A DNA stretch of 64,000 nucleotides from NCBI GenBank assembly GCA_963575745.1, contig CAUYUJ010014554.1:1-64000 (forward strand). Reading direction: 5' to 3'. Made by a program: the position numbers and the translations under genes. Positions 30,620 through 43,206 of this stretch are shown in pieces. The notes beneath the pieces were generated by a model. That model saw only the letters and a list, made by a program, of their open reading frames with translations. It made no database searches and was not told the DNA's origin. Numbering within the stretch: position 1 is the stretch's first letter; the number at the start of each line of letters is the position of its first letter. The stretch is from Prorocentrum cordatum (taxonomy: Eukaryota; Sar; Dinophyceae; Prorocentrales; Prorocentraceae).

Positions 30620-30948
30620 GCATGATGACGTTGATGGTGATGCTGGTGATGTTGAGGATAATGATGATGATGACGATGATGATGGTGGTGACGATGATGC
30701 TGATTAGGATGATTACGTTGATGGCGATGATGATGATGGTGTCGTTGATGATGCTGCTGATGCTCATGATGACGATGATGCTGTGACGATGATGGTGATG
30801 ATGATCATGCTAATGATGGTGATAATGATGATTCACGTGCTGATGTTGTTGTTGATGATGATGATGATACTGTTGATGATTTTGATGATGATACTGATGA
30901 TACTGACGATGATGATGCCGGTGATGATGATGAGGATGATGACGCTGG

Positions 30949-31001
<53 letters not shown>

Positions 31002-31440
31002 GTAATGCTGATGATGCTGATGATGATGGTGATGGTGGTGTGACGATGGGGATGACGATGATGCTGCTGATGTTGATGATGGTGATAATGATGCTGATGA
31101 TTTGTACAATGATGATGCTGCTGATGATGATGCTGGTGACGATGATGCTGATAATCATGATGTGGGTGCTTCTGATGATGATTACGATGCTGATGGTGAA
31201 GACGATGATGATGACGATGCTGATTATGATGATGAAGGGGATGATGATTAGGAAGGATGATGTCGATGATGATCATGATGATGCTGCTGCTGATGATGAT
31301 TATGATGATGTTGATGATGATGCTGATTGTGAAGAAGAAGATGACGATGATGATGATGCTCATGATGGTGGAACTGTTGATGATGATGCTGATTGTGCTG
31401 ATTGTGATGATTGTTATGAGGTGGAGGAGGAGGAGAAGAT
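28309..31440. repeat. 3.1-kb GAT/GCT trinucleotide microsatellite
   Basis: Almost every triplet is GAT, with GCT, GGT, GAC, AAT or CAT variants scattered through it, so phase is kept over more than 3 kb. Frames are open for hundreds of codons on both strands: Asp/Ala, Met/Leu, Ile/Ser or His/Gln. None is a gene. Confidence 0.96.
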
Positions 31441-31719
31441 GGAGTTCGTGAATCCTGCCTATGCCGACTAGAGAAATATCATGGACCCAGTGCGTGCACC
31501 AAGACGAAGGAGGAGGACGGGTCTGTGCGTTTTCATTCTCTCCGCAACAAGGGTTTGCCAACCAAACATTTGGTTTGCAAGGGTCCAAACAGAACTTCGA
31601 ATATTGAGGCTCACATGTTTTCAGCGTGTTGGTCAACATCCAGAACATCACGAACAAAATCTTGCTGCCATTCCGTGTTCAAGGCCGATGAGCCATTCTC
31701 GTAAAGCAGGGACGGGGCA

Positions 31720-32480
31720 ACGCACGACAGGGTCCTGCAGCTCATTGACGATATCGGTGCGCTCTTACTGCTTGACGATGCGCCCGTGGTGGTCGAGGCG
31801 TTCTCCAGTTACCCACTCGAGTTCGTCGTAGAGCAAGAATTGCGAGATATGTTTGCCCAGGTGGATGTTGCTCAGATGCGGTCCGTGGACGTCACGGTCG
31901 CAATCCCTACTCCTGGACATTCCCCTCCATCCTCGTCTCCGCCCGCCAGCGCACAGAGCACCACAATGCTGGGGGACGATTTCGTTTGCGAAGCGTTGCT
32001 GACAGATGGCAGTATCTGTGGAACACGATTCGCCACGGCACATGCGCTGCTCACGCACACACGCCTTAGGTCAGATGGCTGACGCGGACGAGTGGTACAT
32101 GTTTCGTCCTTGGTCGTCACGAGCCAATGCCATTATGTTTTTCGCAATTCGGCCCCGGGGCCACCAGAAAACGACCAGGGACAAAAACGGCCCCGCGAGA
32201 ACCGTCGGGGGCGGGATGACGCTGCTGCTGGGGCGCTCGCAGGCGGAGCTGTGGCCAGTGCTGGCGCCAGCAGGAGCAGGGCCGCCGCTTGCGAGGGTGC
32301 TCCCAGCAGAAAAACGGCCCTGCAGGTTCAGGATGCCTCTGAAGGACCGACGGGCCCCACAGGCTGAACAGACGCAGTCGGGTTGGAGGCATCGGGATCC
32401 TTGCCGCGGGCGTGGGCGTGACCCATTGCAGAGATGACCAGACGTGGAGCAAGCGGCCCCCCCCCCCTCTCTAATGCTAG
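31720..32480 (+). pseudogene. LINE-2-like 3' remnant (zinc-finger region and ORF-B start)
   Basis: The frame ending at 32082 contains LLLLDDAPVVVEAF, a segment matching LINE-2 in order (PLEFVVEQELRDMF against PLRLNIRALFEDPEVRDRL, and VAIPTPG against VAIPPPPG), then a C2H2-type finger (FVCEALLTDGSICG..THTRLR). This is followed, in another frame, by a basic segment (QKRPRENRRGRDD) in the position of ORF-B. The copy is truncated at its 5' end, just after the GAT microsatellite. No full LINE domain remains. The next 300 bp, to 32797, has no recognisable gene. Confidence 0.65.
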
Positions 32481-32797
32481 TCATTGATGGGGAGATGACT
32501 CAGCCGAGTGCCCCCTCAGGCAAGATGACGTACGCACGCTTGATGAGTTGTGTGATGGGCATGAACGATATTATTGGTGGTCGTTTCCATGTTGAAGAGA
32601 CACTGAACGCGGGAAACTTCTAAGCGTGCGAACTGTCGGATGCTGCTATACGGGCAAAAAAAACGGCGACAGTTGCGTCGATACTGGCGCAGTCAGCGGC
32701 GGCAGGATCTCTCCCAGCGAGTGTTGCGTCCTCGGCTGCAACGGTGCAACGGCGCCCCATGGAGTTGGACATGCTACCGGCAGGGGGATGATCCTTT

Positions 32798-34830
32798 CAA
32801 AATCCCACCAGCCCTCTGGGCGTCGGTGGTTTAGAGCGTTTCCTCTTCCACCCCTCCTTCTTCCCCTTCGGGGAGGGGTTTACCCCTCCCCCTACCCCCT
32901 CCCCACTGACCTTGACAGCGGGGGCCGCGGGCAGTTAGAGCGTCCAAGATGACCCAACACGGCTCCAAGGGAGCCTCAGGGAGCTCACGATGACTTCCAA
33001 GATGGCTCCAGATAGCGCAAGATGCCTCAAGATGGTCCCCATGATGTTCCAAGACGCTCCAAGAGCTTCCCAAAACGGTTCCAAGTGCTCACAAAAGCAT
33101 CACTAGGATACCTCCAAGAGGCCAAACTGCTTCAAAACCCTAGGGAAAATCAATGTTTTTGGTGTTCTCACTTTTTCGCTTGCGATGCGCATCCGAGGCG
33201 TCAAGATGGCTCTAAGATGGCTCAAGATAGCTCCAAAAGGGGCCCAAGAAAGCCCCAAGACGGCGCCAAGAGCGGCAACGAACGCTCCAACAGCACCGCA
33301 AGAGGGGTTCAGGAGGCGATTTTAAAGGCTCTACAAGGGCGACGCTAAAAAATGCTTCCGCTTTCTTTGCCAGATCCCCTCCAACATGGCTCTACCAGCG
33401 CCTCTGAGGCCTCCAAGAGCGCTTCAAGAGCACCCCAAACGACGCCCAAGAGGCCTCCAAGAGGCTCACAAGGTCGTCAAATATGGGCCAAGGCGGCTCC
33501 CTGAGAGCCTCGGGAAGCCCAAGACACCTTCCAAGATGGCTGACGATTGCGCGACCTGCCTCAAGATTGCTCCGACGATGTTTCAAGACGTTCCAAGACT
33601 GCTCCAAAACGATTCCAACAGGCTGGCTCAAGATAGCGCAACCTGCCTCAAGATGGCTCCGAAGATGTTCCAAGACGCTCCGAGACCGTCCCAGGACGAT
33701 TCCAAGTGGCCATATGAGCTCTCCAGGATCCCCTTCCCCCTCGCCTACCTATTATTCCTCCTCCGTCATCCCCCTCCCCTTCTTTTTCCTTTTTCCACAT
33801 CTTTACAATATTTCCCATAATCTCACCAGCCCTCTGGGCGTCGGTGGTTTAGGGCGTTTCCTCTTCCACCCCTCCCTCTTCCCCTTCGGGGAGGGGTTTA
33901 CCCCTCCCCCTACCCCCTCCCCACTGACCTGGACAGGAGGGGCGGGGAGCGGTCAGAGCGTCCAAAACGGCATCGGCGAGGAAGCCAATATCATTGATTT
34001 TACTATGGTTTTGGCCCCATTTTGGCCTTCTGAGGGGGCAGCGCTAATTAGAGCTCCCCTCTTCTTTCATCGATTTCCTCCACGATGGCCGCAAGAGGCC
34101 CCCACGATGCCCCAAGAGGCCCCGAGATGGCCCCAAGATGGCCCCATGTGGCCCCAAGAAGCTCCCAAGAGGCCCCCAGGATGCCCCCAAGAGGCTCCCA
34201 AGAGACCCCCACGAGGCCCCAAGAGACCCCCCAGAGGCACCCAAGACGCTCCAGAAGGCTTCGGCGAGAATGCCCAAATCATTGATTTTACTAAGGTTTT
34301 GGCCACATTTGGGCCTCCTTGGGGGGGTGGCACTGCTTCAGATGACTCCAAGAGCGCGTGGGAGAGCCCAAGATGACCTCCAAGATGGCTCAAGATATCC
34401 CAAGATGCCTCAAGATGGCTCCCACGATGCTCCAAGAGGCCCCAAGACCGCTTCAGGACGGCTCCAAGTGGCCAAAGAGCTCCCCCAGGAGCCCCCGAAG
34501 AGGCCAAAATCCTTCCAAAACCTTCGGAAAATCAGCATTTTGGGCTTTCTCGCCTTCTCGCTTCCGATGGCCATCCGAGGCTTCAAGATGACTCCAAGAT
34601 GGCCCAAGAGGGCTCCAAGAGCGCTCTGAAGGCTCCCAAGAGCGCTTCAAGAGGGCCCCACGAGGCGCCCATGAGGCCCCAGGAGGCCCCAACAAGCGCC
34701 CCAGAGGCCTCCAAGAGGCCCCCAAGAGACCCCCAAGAGGCCCCAAGAAGCTCTCCAAAGCACCCAAGACGCTCTAAGAGGCGTCCGGGACCGCCAAGAG
34801 GCCCCTAAGACGCTCCAGCCGGCCTCCACT
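32798..34830 (+). repeat. 1.02-kb duplication carrying CAAGATGGCTCC arrays
   Basis: A block of about 150 bp (CACCAGCCCTCTGGGCG, GGGGAGGGGTTTACCCC, CCCCACTGACCT, AGAGCGTCCAA) occurs at 32800-32955 and again at 33825-33970, almost identical. Each is followed by degenerate CAAGATGGCTCCAAGA-type repeats. Further copies share an AAACC.T.GGAAAATCA segment (near 33135 and 34520). Open frames read through these as Pro/Arg or Gly/Ser-rich repeats and are not genes. Confidence 0.85.
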
Positions 34831-37800
34831 GGGGTACCCTTCCTTTGTGTGCTGCCCACTTCCCTGATGGAGGCACTTCCTCTGGGCATCGTTTCTGGAT
34901 GGGCTTGTGGGGTTACGCGAAGCGTCTAGAATTGTGATAGGTGGCTTTCCTGGTGCGCCCGAGGAGTTCGAGGTGATGCCGTAACTTGACAAGGCCGTCT
35001 TTCTTGCTGGCAGTGATTGCGCTACTCGGAGGTGGTGCGCTTTTCTTGGAAGCCGCGATGCATTCTACGTGCGTGATGATCGTGATGTCTGGGCTCTCTT
35101 CTGGGACAGCATCGTGCGGAAGGGGCAACTTAGGTGGCCCTGATGGTGGTGGGGGGTTGTGCGTTCCTGCTGCTGGTGTTGCTTGTGGTTTTCCGCCCCC
35201 CCCTGGCCTCGAAGGCTATCGGAAGAAGCATCGGGCGATGGAGCAGCGCCGGGTAACGTCCACTCTGCTGAATGTGGCCACTGTGTTTTCTTCGGCCGAA
35301 GGAAAGGCAGGCGTTGCAAGCTTGTTTTACCTCGGAAGGAGATGCGGCTTCCAGATGCGATGGGCGGAGGGAAGGTCGTTGCCTGCATCGAGGTGCCCTT
35401 GCCAGCCTGTCTGGCGTCGAAAAAGCTCCGGCGCGGAGCTCGACCATTCGGAGATTCATGGCGACGACATCTTCCAGGACATGGTTGAAAACTGCAAGCG
35501 GGACTTTCGATGCCGTTCGTTTCGAAGCTAGACGACGCGGTGCCAAGTCTTGGGGGAAGGAAAGCATTCAGTCGCTGAGTGTCGTTGCGCTGAAGTGAAG
35601 TGCTGTGGGGTGGCGATTGAGGATTTGGGTGCTCTTCTCGAATCCGTCGGGATGAGTGTGGAAGGAGCTAGCTGTTGTCTTGCTGCAGGAAGTTTTTCGG
35701 TGTCTCTTCTCGGTTGCCAGTCAGGTCGCGAGGGCATTTGTCCGTGGCCCCTCTTGGTTCAATGCGTCTAAGTGGAGGCGTTGTTGTTGTCTCAGTCGGC
35801 GGTGCATTCGCTCTCTCCTACCCTTCCTCTTGTCCCCCATGATCGTGTGGTGTGTGCTCGTGCGTGTGTCAAGTCGAAGTACCTCCTGTTCGTCTCTACT
35901 CATTTTCCTCGGGCCAGCGCCGAGGAGTGCTGCCGCATAACTACTTCGCATATTTGCTGGTATGTTTCTCGTCAGCATCTGCTTTCTGATGTCTTGATTC
36001 TTGGTGCTGGCTTCGACGCCTAGTTGAGGCCCTGTGAAGCATCTGCGGAAGTTGACATCATTGGTGAGTTCTTTCGTGGCGCGCGTGCTGATCGGGGTGA
36101 TTGACTCGTGCTGCCGTGCAACGCAGGCTTATTTGCCCCGAGCACGCCGTCCGAAAACATCGGCGTCGACCAGATTTGCACTTGCGTCCCGTCGCAGCGC
36201 GTGCGAAGGCGCAGCGACTGATGACATTCTGATGACTCGCCATCGTCGCGTGCGTGTTCGCCAGGCGCGAGTCTCGGACCCAGCTGCGACGATTGCCGAT
36301 CGTCGAATGGCATTATTACTGCGCGATGCCAATGTGAGTGGGTTTGGAAAGGAGAAGCAGCCGACTGGGTGGACAGTGCAGCGAGTCGCCCAGGAAGTCA
36401 GTCAGATGTGGTTCTGGGAGATTTCGCGAGTAACATTGGCAAAGCCTCTGCTACCTGCGGCCGTGGTCAGTGCTCGTGCGGCGGCGAAGGTTGATCGCGG
36501 GAAGCTGCGCGCCTCCGGGCGTGCGGGGAGAGAAGATGGCGCGCGCGCGTCTTGTCTGGGCTGAAAGGCGGAGGCTGCGCGAGAAGAGGCGCCAGCCCTT
36601 GTCTCAGGCAGTATTGCATTGCTTGCGCGCTGGCGGCCGGGGCAGGGGAGCTGCCGGCGACTCCGGGCGACTGGCTTTAGCTGATCTACGGTTTTGAAGA
36701 TCGATCTGTCGCTGATCCGCCGGAGATGGTTGATGCTGAGAGTATGTGCTAGAGCCGACAGTTCAATGAATCTTGGTCGAACCTTTGCGACTTCCCTTCG
36801 TTGACATGCAGCGAGTGCGCCGTCGACAGCGCCGTCGATGTCTCGCAACTCTTCAATCGGATAATGCAGCTCAAACCAAGTGGGTCCTGTTGCTCGGATG
36901 GCGTGGTCGCCGCTGAGATGCTTCGAGCCCTCGCCGTGCAAGGGTCCGCCGCCCCCGCAAGTGTGCCGAAAGTACGGCTTCGGTGAAATGGGCCCTGGAG
37001 CTTGCGGCGGGGCTTGGGTTGGGCAATTTGACGGGGCTCGGAGGAGGTGGCGTGAGTGTTCGGTGAGGGGGTGTTCTCTACGATCGCGATGGCACTGCAA
37101 CGGTGACGTTCTGTCATCGTCTTCATCTTGGGGCGTCGTGTGTTAGGGCTGAATGTCATGGTCGGTGTTATTCTTTCTTGAAGTGGCTCTTGTATCTCAG
37201 GATGAATATATCCGGTCTCATTGTGTGATTCGCAAATTTGAATGTTTTTGGGCAGGCCGGAATAGTCGCGCGTGGCTCTATCGTTTTACCGCCCTGGCTA
37301 TGATTGTTGCGCGTGTCGGGGTTCGCGTTCGCCATCTCCGTTGCTGTTTTAATCGAGTGGCTGATGTCCTAGTCAATGAACCTGTATGCGCTTGATTATT
37401 GCACTCCCTTGCAAAAGGGCCACCCCCAACATGCGCGTGCTATGTGCTGTCCGTGTTTGGCGGTGGGCGATGCTGAACGGTGGCCTGGGATTTTTCCGTT
37501 GGTCGAGATTCTTCCGGGGCTGATTGGGGCCGACAGCCCGATCTGGGCGCTCCAGGGGGCCATTGTTCGGGGCCTTCGTGTTGAGTTCTGTATTGCCATG
37601 CCGCCTGGTCTCCCTGATGGTTGTTCTCGTGGGCCACGGCGTAAGCGTGCCTGTCTCGTGGATTTTCTTCTTCGCGCTGGTCCTGCTCGCGTGGGCGTCC
37701 AGCGCGCGTTGTGTGACCTGGCCCTGGTGCCAAAAGGGGCCCGTGATACTCTTGGTCCATCTATTGCGACCTCTGGCCGTCGCGCCAGTCCATCCCAGGA

Positions 37801-39215
37801 TGGGATGGGCTCTTCTTGAAACACCTTAGAGAGAAAGAAGATCATTGACTGCGCCCCCAGGCAGTCTGCTTATCATGAGGGGCACAGCGTTGTTGACATG
37901 GTCTTTTTCGTTATGCTCATGGCACAGCATGTATGCCATGTGGATGTGGTTGTGTGAGTGGATCAGCCGACGTCGCCAGCGCCTTTGATTTCGTCCGTCA
38001 TCTTCGTCTTCTGCAATCACTGCAATGTCATGGTGTTATTTGTGCTATTGTCTGTTGCTTTGTTTCTAAGGCATTTCAGGTCTATTCGATGTTGTGTGCG
38101 CCTGCGTGGGGAGACTGCCGCCGCTGCGGCGGTTGCTCGAGGCGTGCCTCGAGGTTCTGCGTTGCCGTCGATGAATGTTGTATTTTGTGGATTTCGCTAT
38201 GTTAAGTGGTGTCCCCCTTGCACCTGTGGGTGCGCTTCGTACATTTCGTAGTGGCGATTTGTGTATTCTCCTGTGTTTTCCATCGACGATTCTCGTTCAA
38301 TGTGGAGGATATGTACATCGGCGTCGATTGTATTTGGGTGGGGTCTTCCAGACGAACGTATCAGCCTATTGGTTTACAGTCTATCTGCGTCGCGTCCGTG
38401 GAGCAAAATCTGGCAGGCCGTTGAGATTATTCCGCGCGGCGAAGCTATGGGGTAACAGATATCTGGATGAACTCGTGGGGAGGTGGGTCGCGATGTTCGA
38501 GTGGGGACATGCGCGGTGGCGTCGTCGGTGGGAGCTGTTCAGAATCTGATGTCCAGCAAGTCGAGTACTCGGGCTTCGAGGTCCATATTGATGCACAGTG
38601 TCGCCTCTGGCGCGCCCCCTATCGGGCGCTTGCGCGGGAGAGCCGCTCTAGCTTTGAGGGCGGCGCAGACTAAGCAGCTGGCGCCGCACCTGCGCTGGCT
38701 GCGACATCCAGAATGAACCGATGAGTTGCGTGCTCGGGCGGTTGACGCATCAGGCGTATCCAGAAAGAGGGGGTTGATATCGGATTTGTGTTTGGTAACG
38801 TGGAGAGGGCCGCGCAGGTGTGGTGGGCATGCTGTCTGCAGGGCTTATGAGGCACCATGTGCGATTCAGTCGCATGTTTTCCTAGTTTGTTGGAAGTGCC
38901 AACGGCTCGCCGTTCGGGGGCAGCCGGGGGGCCGGCGTCGGGGATGCCGGGGATTCTCGTGGCAGCAGATTGTTGGATCTCAGTCCGTTCGTTTCTATTG
39001 CCCCCGGAGGATCCATTGGATTGAGCTTGCCCAGGGTCGAAGAGGAGATCGCAATCGCGATGGTGAGTATGTCGTTTGGAGATTGGCGGGGTGCGGTTGG
39101 CGGGCCTGCGGGTGAGTGAGCATGTGTTGTAGTTGTAGTTGTGGTTTCTCCGTCCTGCGCGTCTGAGTGCTGCCGCCGCCGCTGCCTCCTAGCTTTTCGT
39201 GTACGTGTCATTTAG
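34831..39215. other. 4.4 kb without a recognisable gene
   Basis: Mixed-composition sequence, the least repetitive part of the window. Several 60-190-codon frames lie on both strands (for example 34986-35531 plus, 35159-35488 plus, 36402-37100 minus). None shows a domain, paired cysteines of a known finger, a transmembrane pattern or similarity to the elements nearby. It could be a long intron or intergenic DNA, or a heavily decayed element. Confidence 0.4.
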
Positions 39216-39925
39216 TCGCTTCGCTCACCCCGCCGAACACGGCCCCTGCGGGGGCCGTGTTCGGGCCCCTAGGGGGCTTCTGGGGAGCTCCTGGGGGCCT
39301 CTTCGGGCTGGGAGCTGGACTTTTCGGCTCCTAGTCCAAGTCTTGGGCCTCTCTTGGGGCCGCCTTGGGGCCGTCTGGGCCATCTTGGGCGCCTCTTGGG
39401 CTGTGTCGGGGCCGCCTTGGGCCGTCTTGGAGCGGCCCTCTGGGAGGCTTCTTGGGTCGTCTTGGGGGCGTCTTGGGCCGTCTTGGAGCGCTGGGGCACC
39501 GAGAAGACGAGAAATGTCGTGCGCGCGAAAAATGCACGTTTTCTTTCCGAAGGGAATGGGGCGATTCATGCTTGTTGGGTCCCTCTGAGAGAGCCTGTTG
39601 CGGCTCTCTTGGCGTTTTTTTCGTGGCCTCTGGGGCCAGCGGGAGACCGTCGTGAGCGTCTTGGAACGATATTTCGGCGACTCGGGGCCTCCTGGGCCGT
39701 GCAGGGGGCGCCCCGGCGCCTTCTCGGCGCGCCCCTGGAGCGCCCCCCCGGGGGGGGTCGGCTGGGCATCGGCCGGACATCGGCCGGGCATCGCCCGGGG
39801 TGCATTTCATCCGGGGGCCCCGAGGGTCCGCGCCGCGCGCGCGAATTCGAAATGTTCTTAACCTGTTCTGGGAGATCATAGCACGCCAGTGGCCCGTCGG
39901 GCTGGCGAATTTCGTTTCGTGGACA
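39216..39925 (+). repeat. Dispersed element C, first copy
   Basis: Begins TCGCTTCGCTCA and ends GCACGCC..TGGCCCGTCGGGC followed by GGCGAATT, with the same start and end at 61343-62075. A perfect 14-bp-stem hairpin (39233-39264, TGCG loop) lies at the start. The body is a GGGGCCGTCTTGGAGC-like array to about 39500, less repetitive sequence, a CATCGGCCGG repeat near 39770 and a conserved end (GCGCGCGCGAA, AGAT..TAGCACGCC). It has no ORF of its own. Conserved ends around a variable repeat suggest a mobile or duplicated unit. Confidence 0.7.
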
Positions 39926-40149
39926 GCTGGGTGATTTCGATTCTTAGAGTTGCCCGCCATCGCCGCGTCTTCCTTTTCTTCCTCCTCCAGGTAGCGCTGG
40001 CGGCGCGGCCCCATCGCCGTTTTGCCTTCGGCGCGGGCCCGCCGCGCCGGCGCCCCTGGCGCCGGGGGGGGCGCGCCCTTGGCGGGGCAGGCGCGCGCGG
40101 GGGGGCGCGCGGCGCCTCGCCAGTTTGGCGCCGCCGCGCGCGACCAGAG

Positions 40150-42130
40150 CGCGCCCTGAGCGATGCCCGGCAGCTCCTCGGCTCCCGTCGCGGAAGCGCT
40201 GCGCCCAAGATGGGGGTTGGCAGTGAGTGCGTGGTCCGCAGGAGTTGCTCGGAGCGGCGTCGGCGCTGCCGCCTGGGGCACGCGGGCTGCAAATTTTCGC
40301 GCAAATCTTAGCTCCCGAGGCCCAGTGCGCCCGGGCCACAGAGGGCGCGCAGAGGCGTGGGGCCCGCGGCGCCAGCGGGCGGCCGAGGCCCGGGGGCGAA
40401 ATAGCAGCGGCGAGCCGGCAGGGGCGCGCCAGCAGCAGTAGCAGCAGCAGTAGCAGCAGCAGCAGCCCAGCACCAGCCGCAGCCGCTGGCGCAAGTTCTC
40501 CAGCTGATCGCGCAGTCGCTGGGCGCGCTGCAGCTGCAGAGTACCGTGGCGATCAGCCGGCAGCTTCAGGGCGCCGCGACCGTGCTCCAGGCCGTTGCGC
40601 CGCCGCCGCCCGTCAAGCTGAAGGCGGGGCGCCTGGCGGTGGCGCCCCAGTCGATGCGAGCAGCCGACCGCTAAGACGAGCAGGCGTTCGTGGCGAAGCA
40701 GAAGGCGGAGGAGGGGGCTCGGCAGGCGCGAGAGCTGCTGGGGGAGAGAGCGAGCGCCGTCACGCGGGCCGAGCAGGAGTGCGGGGCCATCCACTTGGAG
40801 GGCCGCGACGCCAAGGGCATCATCGAGCAGCTGGTGAAAGGAGAGGTCGGAGGGCCCGCGGAGGGCCAGCTCTCGGCCCGGCCGACATCGACGGGGGGGG
40901 GGCGGAGCCAGGTCGAGGCGGCCAGTGTCGAGGTCGCGCGCCAGATGCAGGAGCGCGCGAAGGCGTTCCAAGGCGCCGTTCGCGACCTTCTCGCGAGGGC
41001 GAGGAGGCGGGCGCCGGGGCGGCGCGAGGTCATCTCGCAGGCAGTCAAGCAGCAGGAGGCAGAATGGGGGGAGTCCAAGGAGGTCACCCAGAGCGGCGAG
41101 GGTGCGAAGGCAGCGCGCGGGCCCGCGGCTGCGCCCGTGGCCCCGGGCGCCGCCGCCGCTGCGGCGCAGGCGACAGGATGGGGGGGGGTGCCGAGGCAGC
41201 CGGGGGGGCAGTGTGGATTACCGGCAAAGCCTGCGCGCCGCCGAGGGCGGCGGCGGGGGCGCCTGAAACGCGCCCGCAGGCAGCGCCGCAATGGCGTTGG
41301 CTTCGGCGCGCCAGAGCACTCATTGCCCTTCGCCAACATCGCTGCTTGGGGGCCCGCAGCGCGGCCGCGGCTAATCGAGCGAAGCTTGCTGGGCGAGGGG
41401 CCGAGGGGCGCGGCGCGATTGCTTTCCAGGGGGCCTTTGTGTCGCTGTGGGGGGATAGGGGGCACAGCGCGACGTTGACGAGTTGGCTTGCAAGGCTTGC
41501 TTCGCTGTGGCAAGGGCCAGCGCGAGATCGGAGCTGGGCAGTTGCGGGGGCGCGGCGGTCATCGCAGGCGTGCCCTTGAGAGCAACGTGCTTCAGGCATT
41601 TCGCGGGGCCGACTGCGGTCGCGAAAGTCGCCGGGGACCTTCGGGGGGGGGGCCGTGGCAGGCCGTCGTGGACATGTGCGGTTGGGCGCCAGTCGCACGG
41701 TGCCTGAAGGGCGCGACGCTCGCCATGGTGAGCCCTGTATCTGGACTGCGGCAAGCCGCTGGGCGAGGGGTTCAACGGCCGCGAGCTCGCGTCGCTGGCG
41801 CCTTTCCTCCGTGGCCGTGATGGGATATGGGCGGTGCGCGGCAATTCAGCAGGGATCTGAATGCGCCGTGGGGGTCGGGCTGGCCGGATGCTACGGGCGC
41901 GGGGGCCTCATGTCGTTGCCTGAGTGCCAGCGCCGCTGTTTCCTAGGCGACCAGGACCCATCTCACATAGACTACGGGATGACGAACGAGGCTTGGGGGG
42001 GCTGATATCGGAAGTGGAGGGTGTCTACGACGTGCCGTGGAATCCGCGCGTCGGCCCGAAGATCGCCGTCCGAGGGCAGACCGCCACGGCGCAGTGCAGA
42101 CAGCTTGGCCATCATCAGGCCTTCGCGCAT
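40150..42130 (+). pseudogene. LINE-3 remnant: ORF1-like coiled coil and endonuclease end
   Basis: Part 1, about 40440-41110: a Gln-rich stretch and a helical Gln/Ala/Glu-rich reading (QKAEEGARQARELLG, AEQECGAIHLEGRD) broken by a stop near 40672, resembling a LINE ORF1 coiled coil. Part 2, about 41739-42110: an endonuclease end with YLDCGKPLGEGFNGREL, LAPFLRGRDGIW and RGN (a damaged GDxN), then PSHIDYGM and VPWNPRVGPKIAV, the usual last motif before RT, spread over different frames. No RT was found downstream. It is a third family, distinct in sequence from LINE-1 and LINE-2. Confidence 0.55.
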
Positions 42131-43206
42131 CCACCGCGGCGTGGCAGGCCGCCCGACCCCGGCAGCAAGAGGGGGGGGAAGGGGTTTGCAAGAGCGCTCC
42201 GAGGTCCAGGCGGGGGCGCGCGCGCAGAGAGGAGAGGAGAGCGAGGCGCAGAGAGATGAGGAGGTGCGAAGCGGGTTAGGGGCAAGCTACAGTGGACGCC
42301 CTGGACAACGCCCATTGGGAGGCACTGCGGCAGCCCGATGCGCCGCGAACCCGCCGTGGCCAAGCGGATGGACCTGGAGGTCGACGCGCCCGGCGAGCTG
42401 GACAGGTTTGCACGCGAGGGCCCCGGCATCATTTCGAACGTGGACGGCGGCCGCGGCGACGGAGGCGGGCGCCCCGCCGCCGCCGAAGTGCGTCCACAGT
42501 TGGAGGGCCGCGGCCTCGCTTCCGCTTCGACAGCGGCGCGCCGTCCTGGCCTGCGACGGTGGTGGCGGCGGGGTCGGCCGCGCAGCCCGCGCTGGCGGAC
42601 CTCCTCGGCAGGGCTCCAGCATCGATGCCGGCGGCGGCGCCAACATCGGCGCCGGCGCCGACGCCAGCGCCGAGCAACCCCACGCCGAGAACTGGCACGC
42701 GCCCTCCGACGTCGTTCAGGATGCCGTGCTGCGCCGTGGGCCAGGATCTCCAGCTGCGGTGCTCCTACAACCGCGTGCTGGAACATTGTCGCCACTCGGC
42801 CAGGAGCAAGTGCATGATGCAAAGGATGGGGATGGGCAGCATGGGGGAGATGTGGACGCCGCCCCCCGGGGACCTGTGGACGATCGCGGAGGTCCCGCAG
42901 AGGGCCGACCGCGACTTCAGCGTGCCCGACTGCATCGGCCAGTGCGCATCGTTTAAGGGCCCGACAGCTTTGTCGAAGCAGCTCGGGGACCTTCGCCTCC
43001 ACCGCGAACTCGTCGGAAACGTTCTGCTGCATGGCCTGCTGCACCGGCCCGATGGGCCACCCCTCCTGCTGCGGCATGGGAGAGCCGAGGAGGTTCACCA
43101 TGCCAAGGAGCAAGAGGCGGCACAAACAGCGCGAATTGAACGCCAACTGTCGAGCGCCCGCCGAGCCGCCAGCGGGAATCTCGGCGCGCGGAGGATGCCC
43201 TCAACG
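42131..43206. other. GC-rich segment, coding status unresolved
   Basis: Frames stay open on both strands (42292-43590 plus, 42115-43146 minus), partly because GC content is very high. The plus frame includes a short cysteine- and methionine-containing stretch (RCSYNRVLEHCRH, RSKCMMQRMGMG, 42760-42850) that is less biased, but no family is recognised. It could be more of the LINE-3 remnant. Confidence 0.3.

Noticed and set aside
28084-30786. Asp/Met/Leu/Ile/His-rich ORFs of 150-370 residues on both strands
   Set aside because: All are translations of the GAT microsatellite.
33990-34040. CCCATTTTGGCC as a further spliced-leader relict
   Set aside because: Matches only the central portion of the SL, with neither the CCGTAG start nor the CTCAAG end.
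39331-40971. 546-residue minus-strand ORF
   Set aside because: Spans element C array and the antisense of a LINE-3 ORF1 remnant; reading is Arg/Pro/Ala-rich with no motif.
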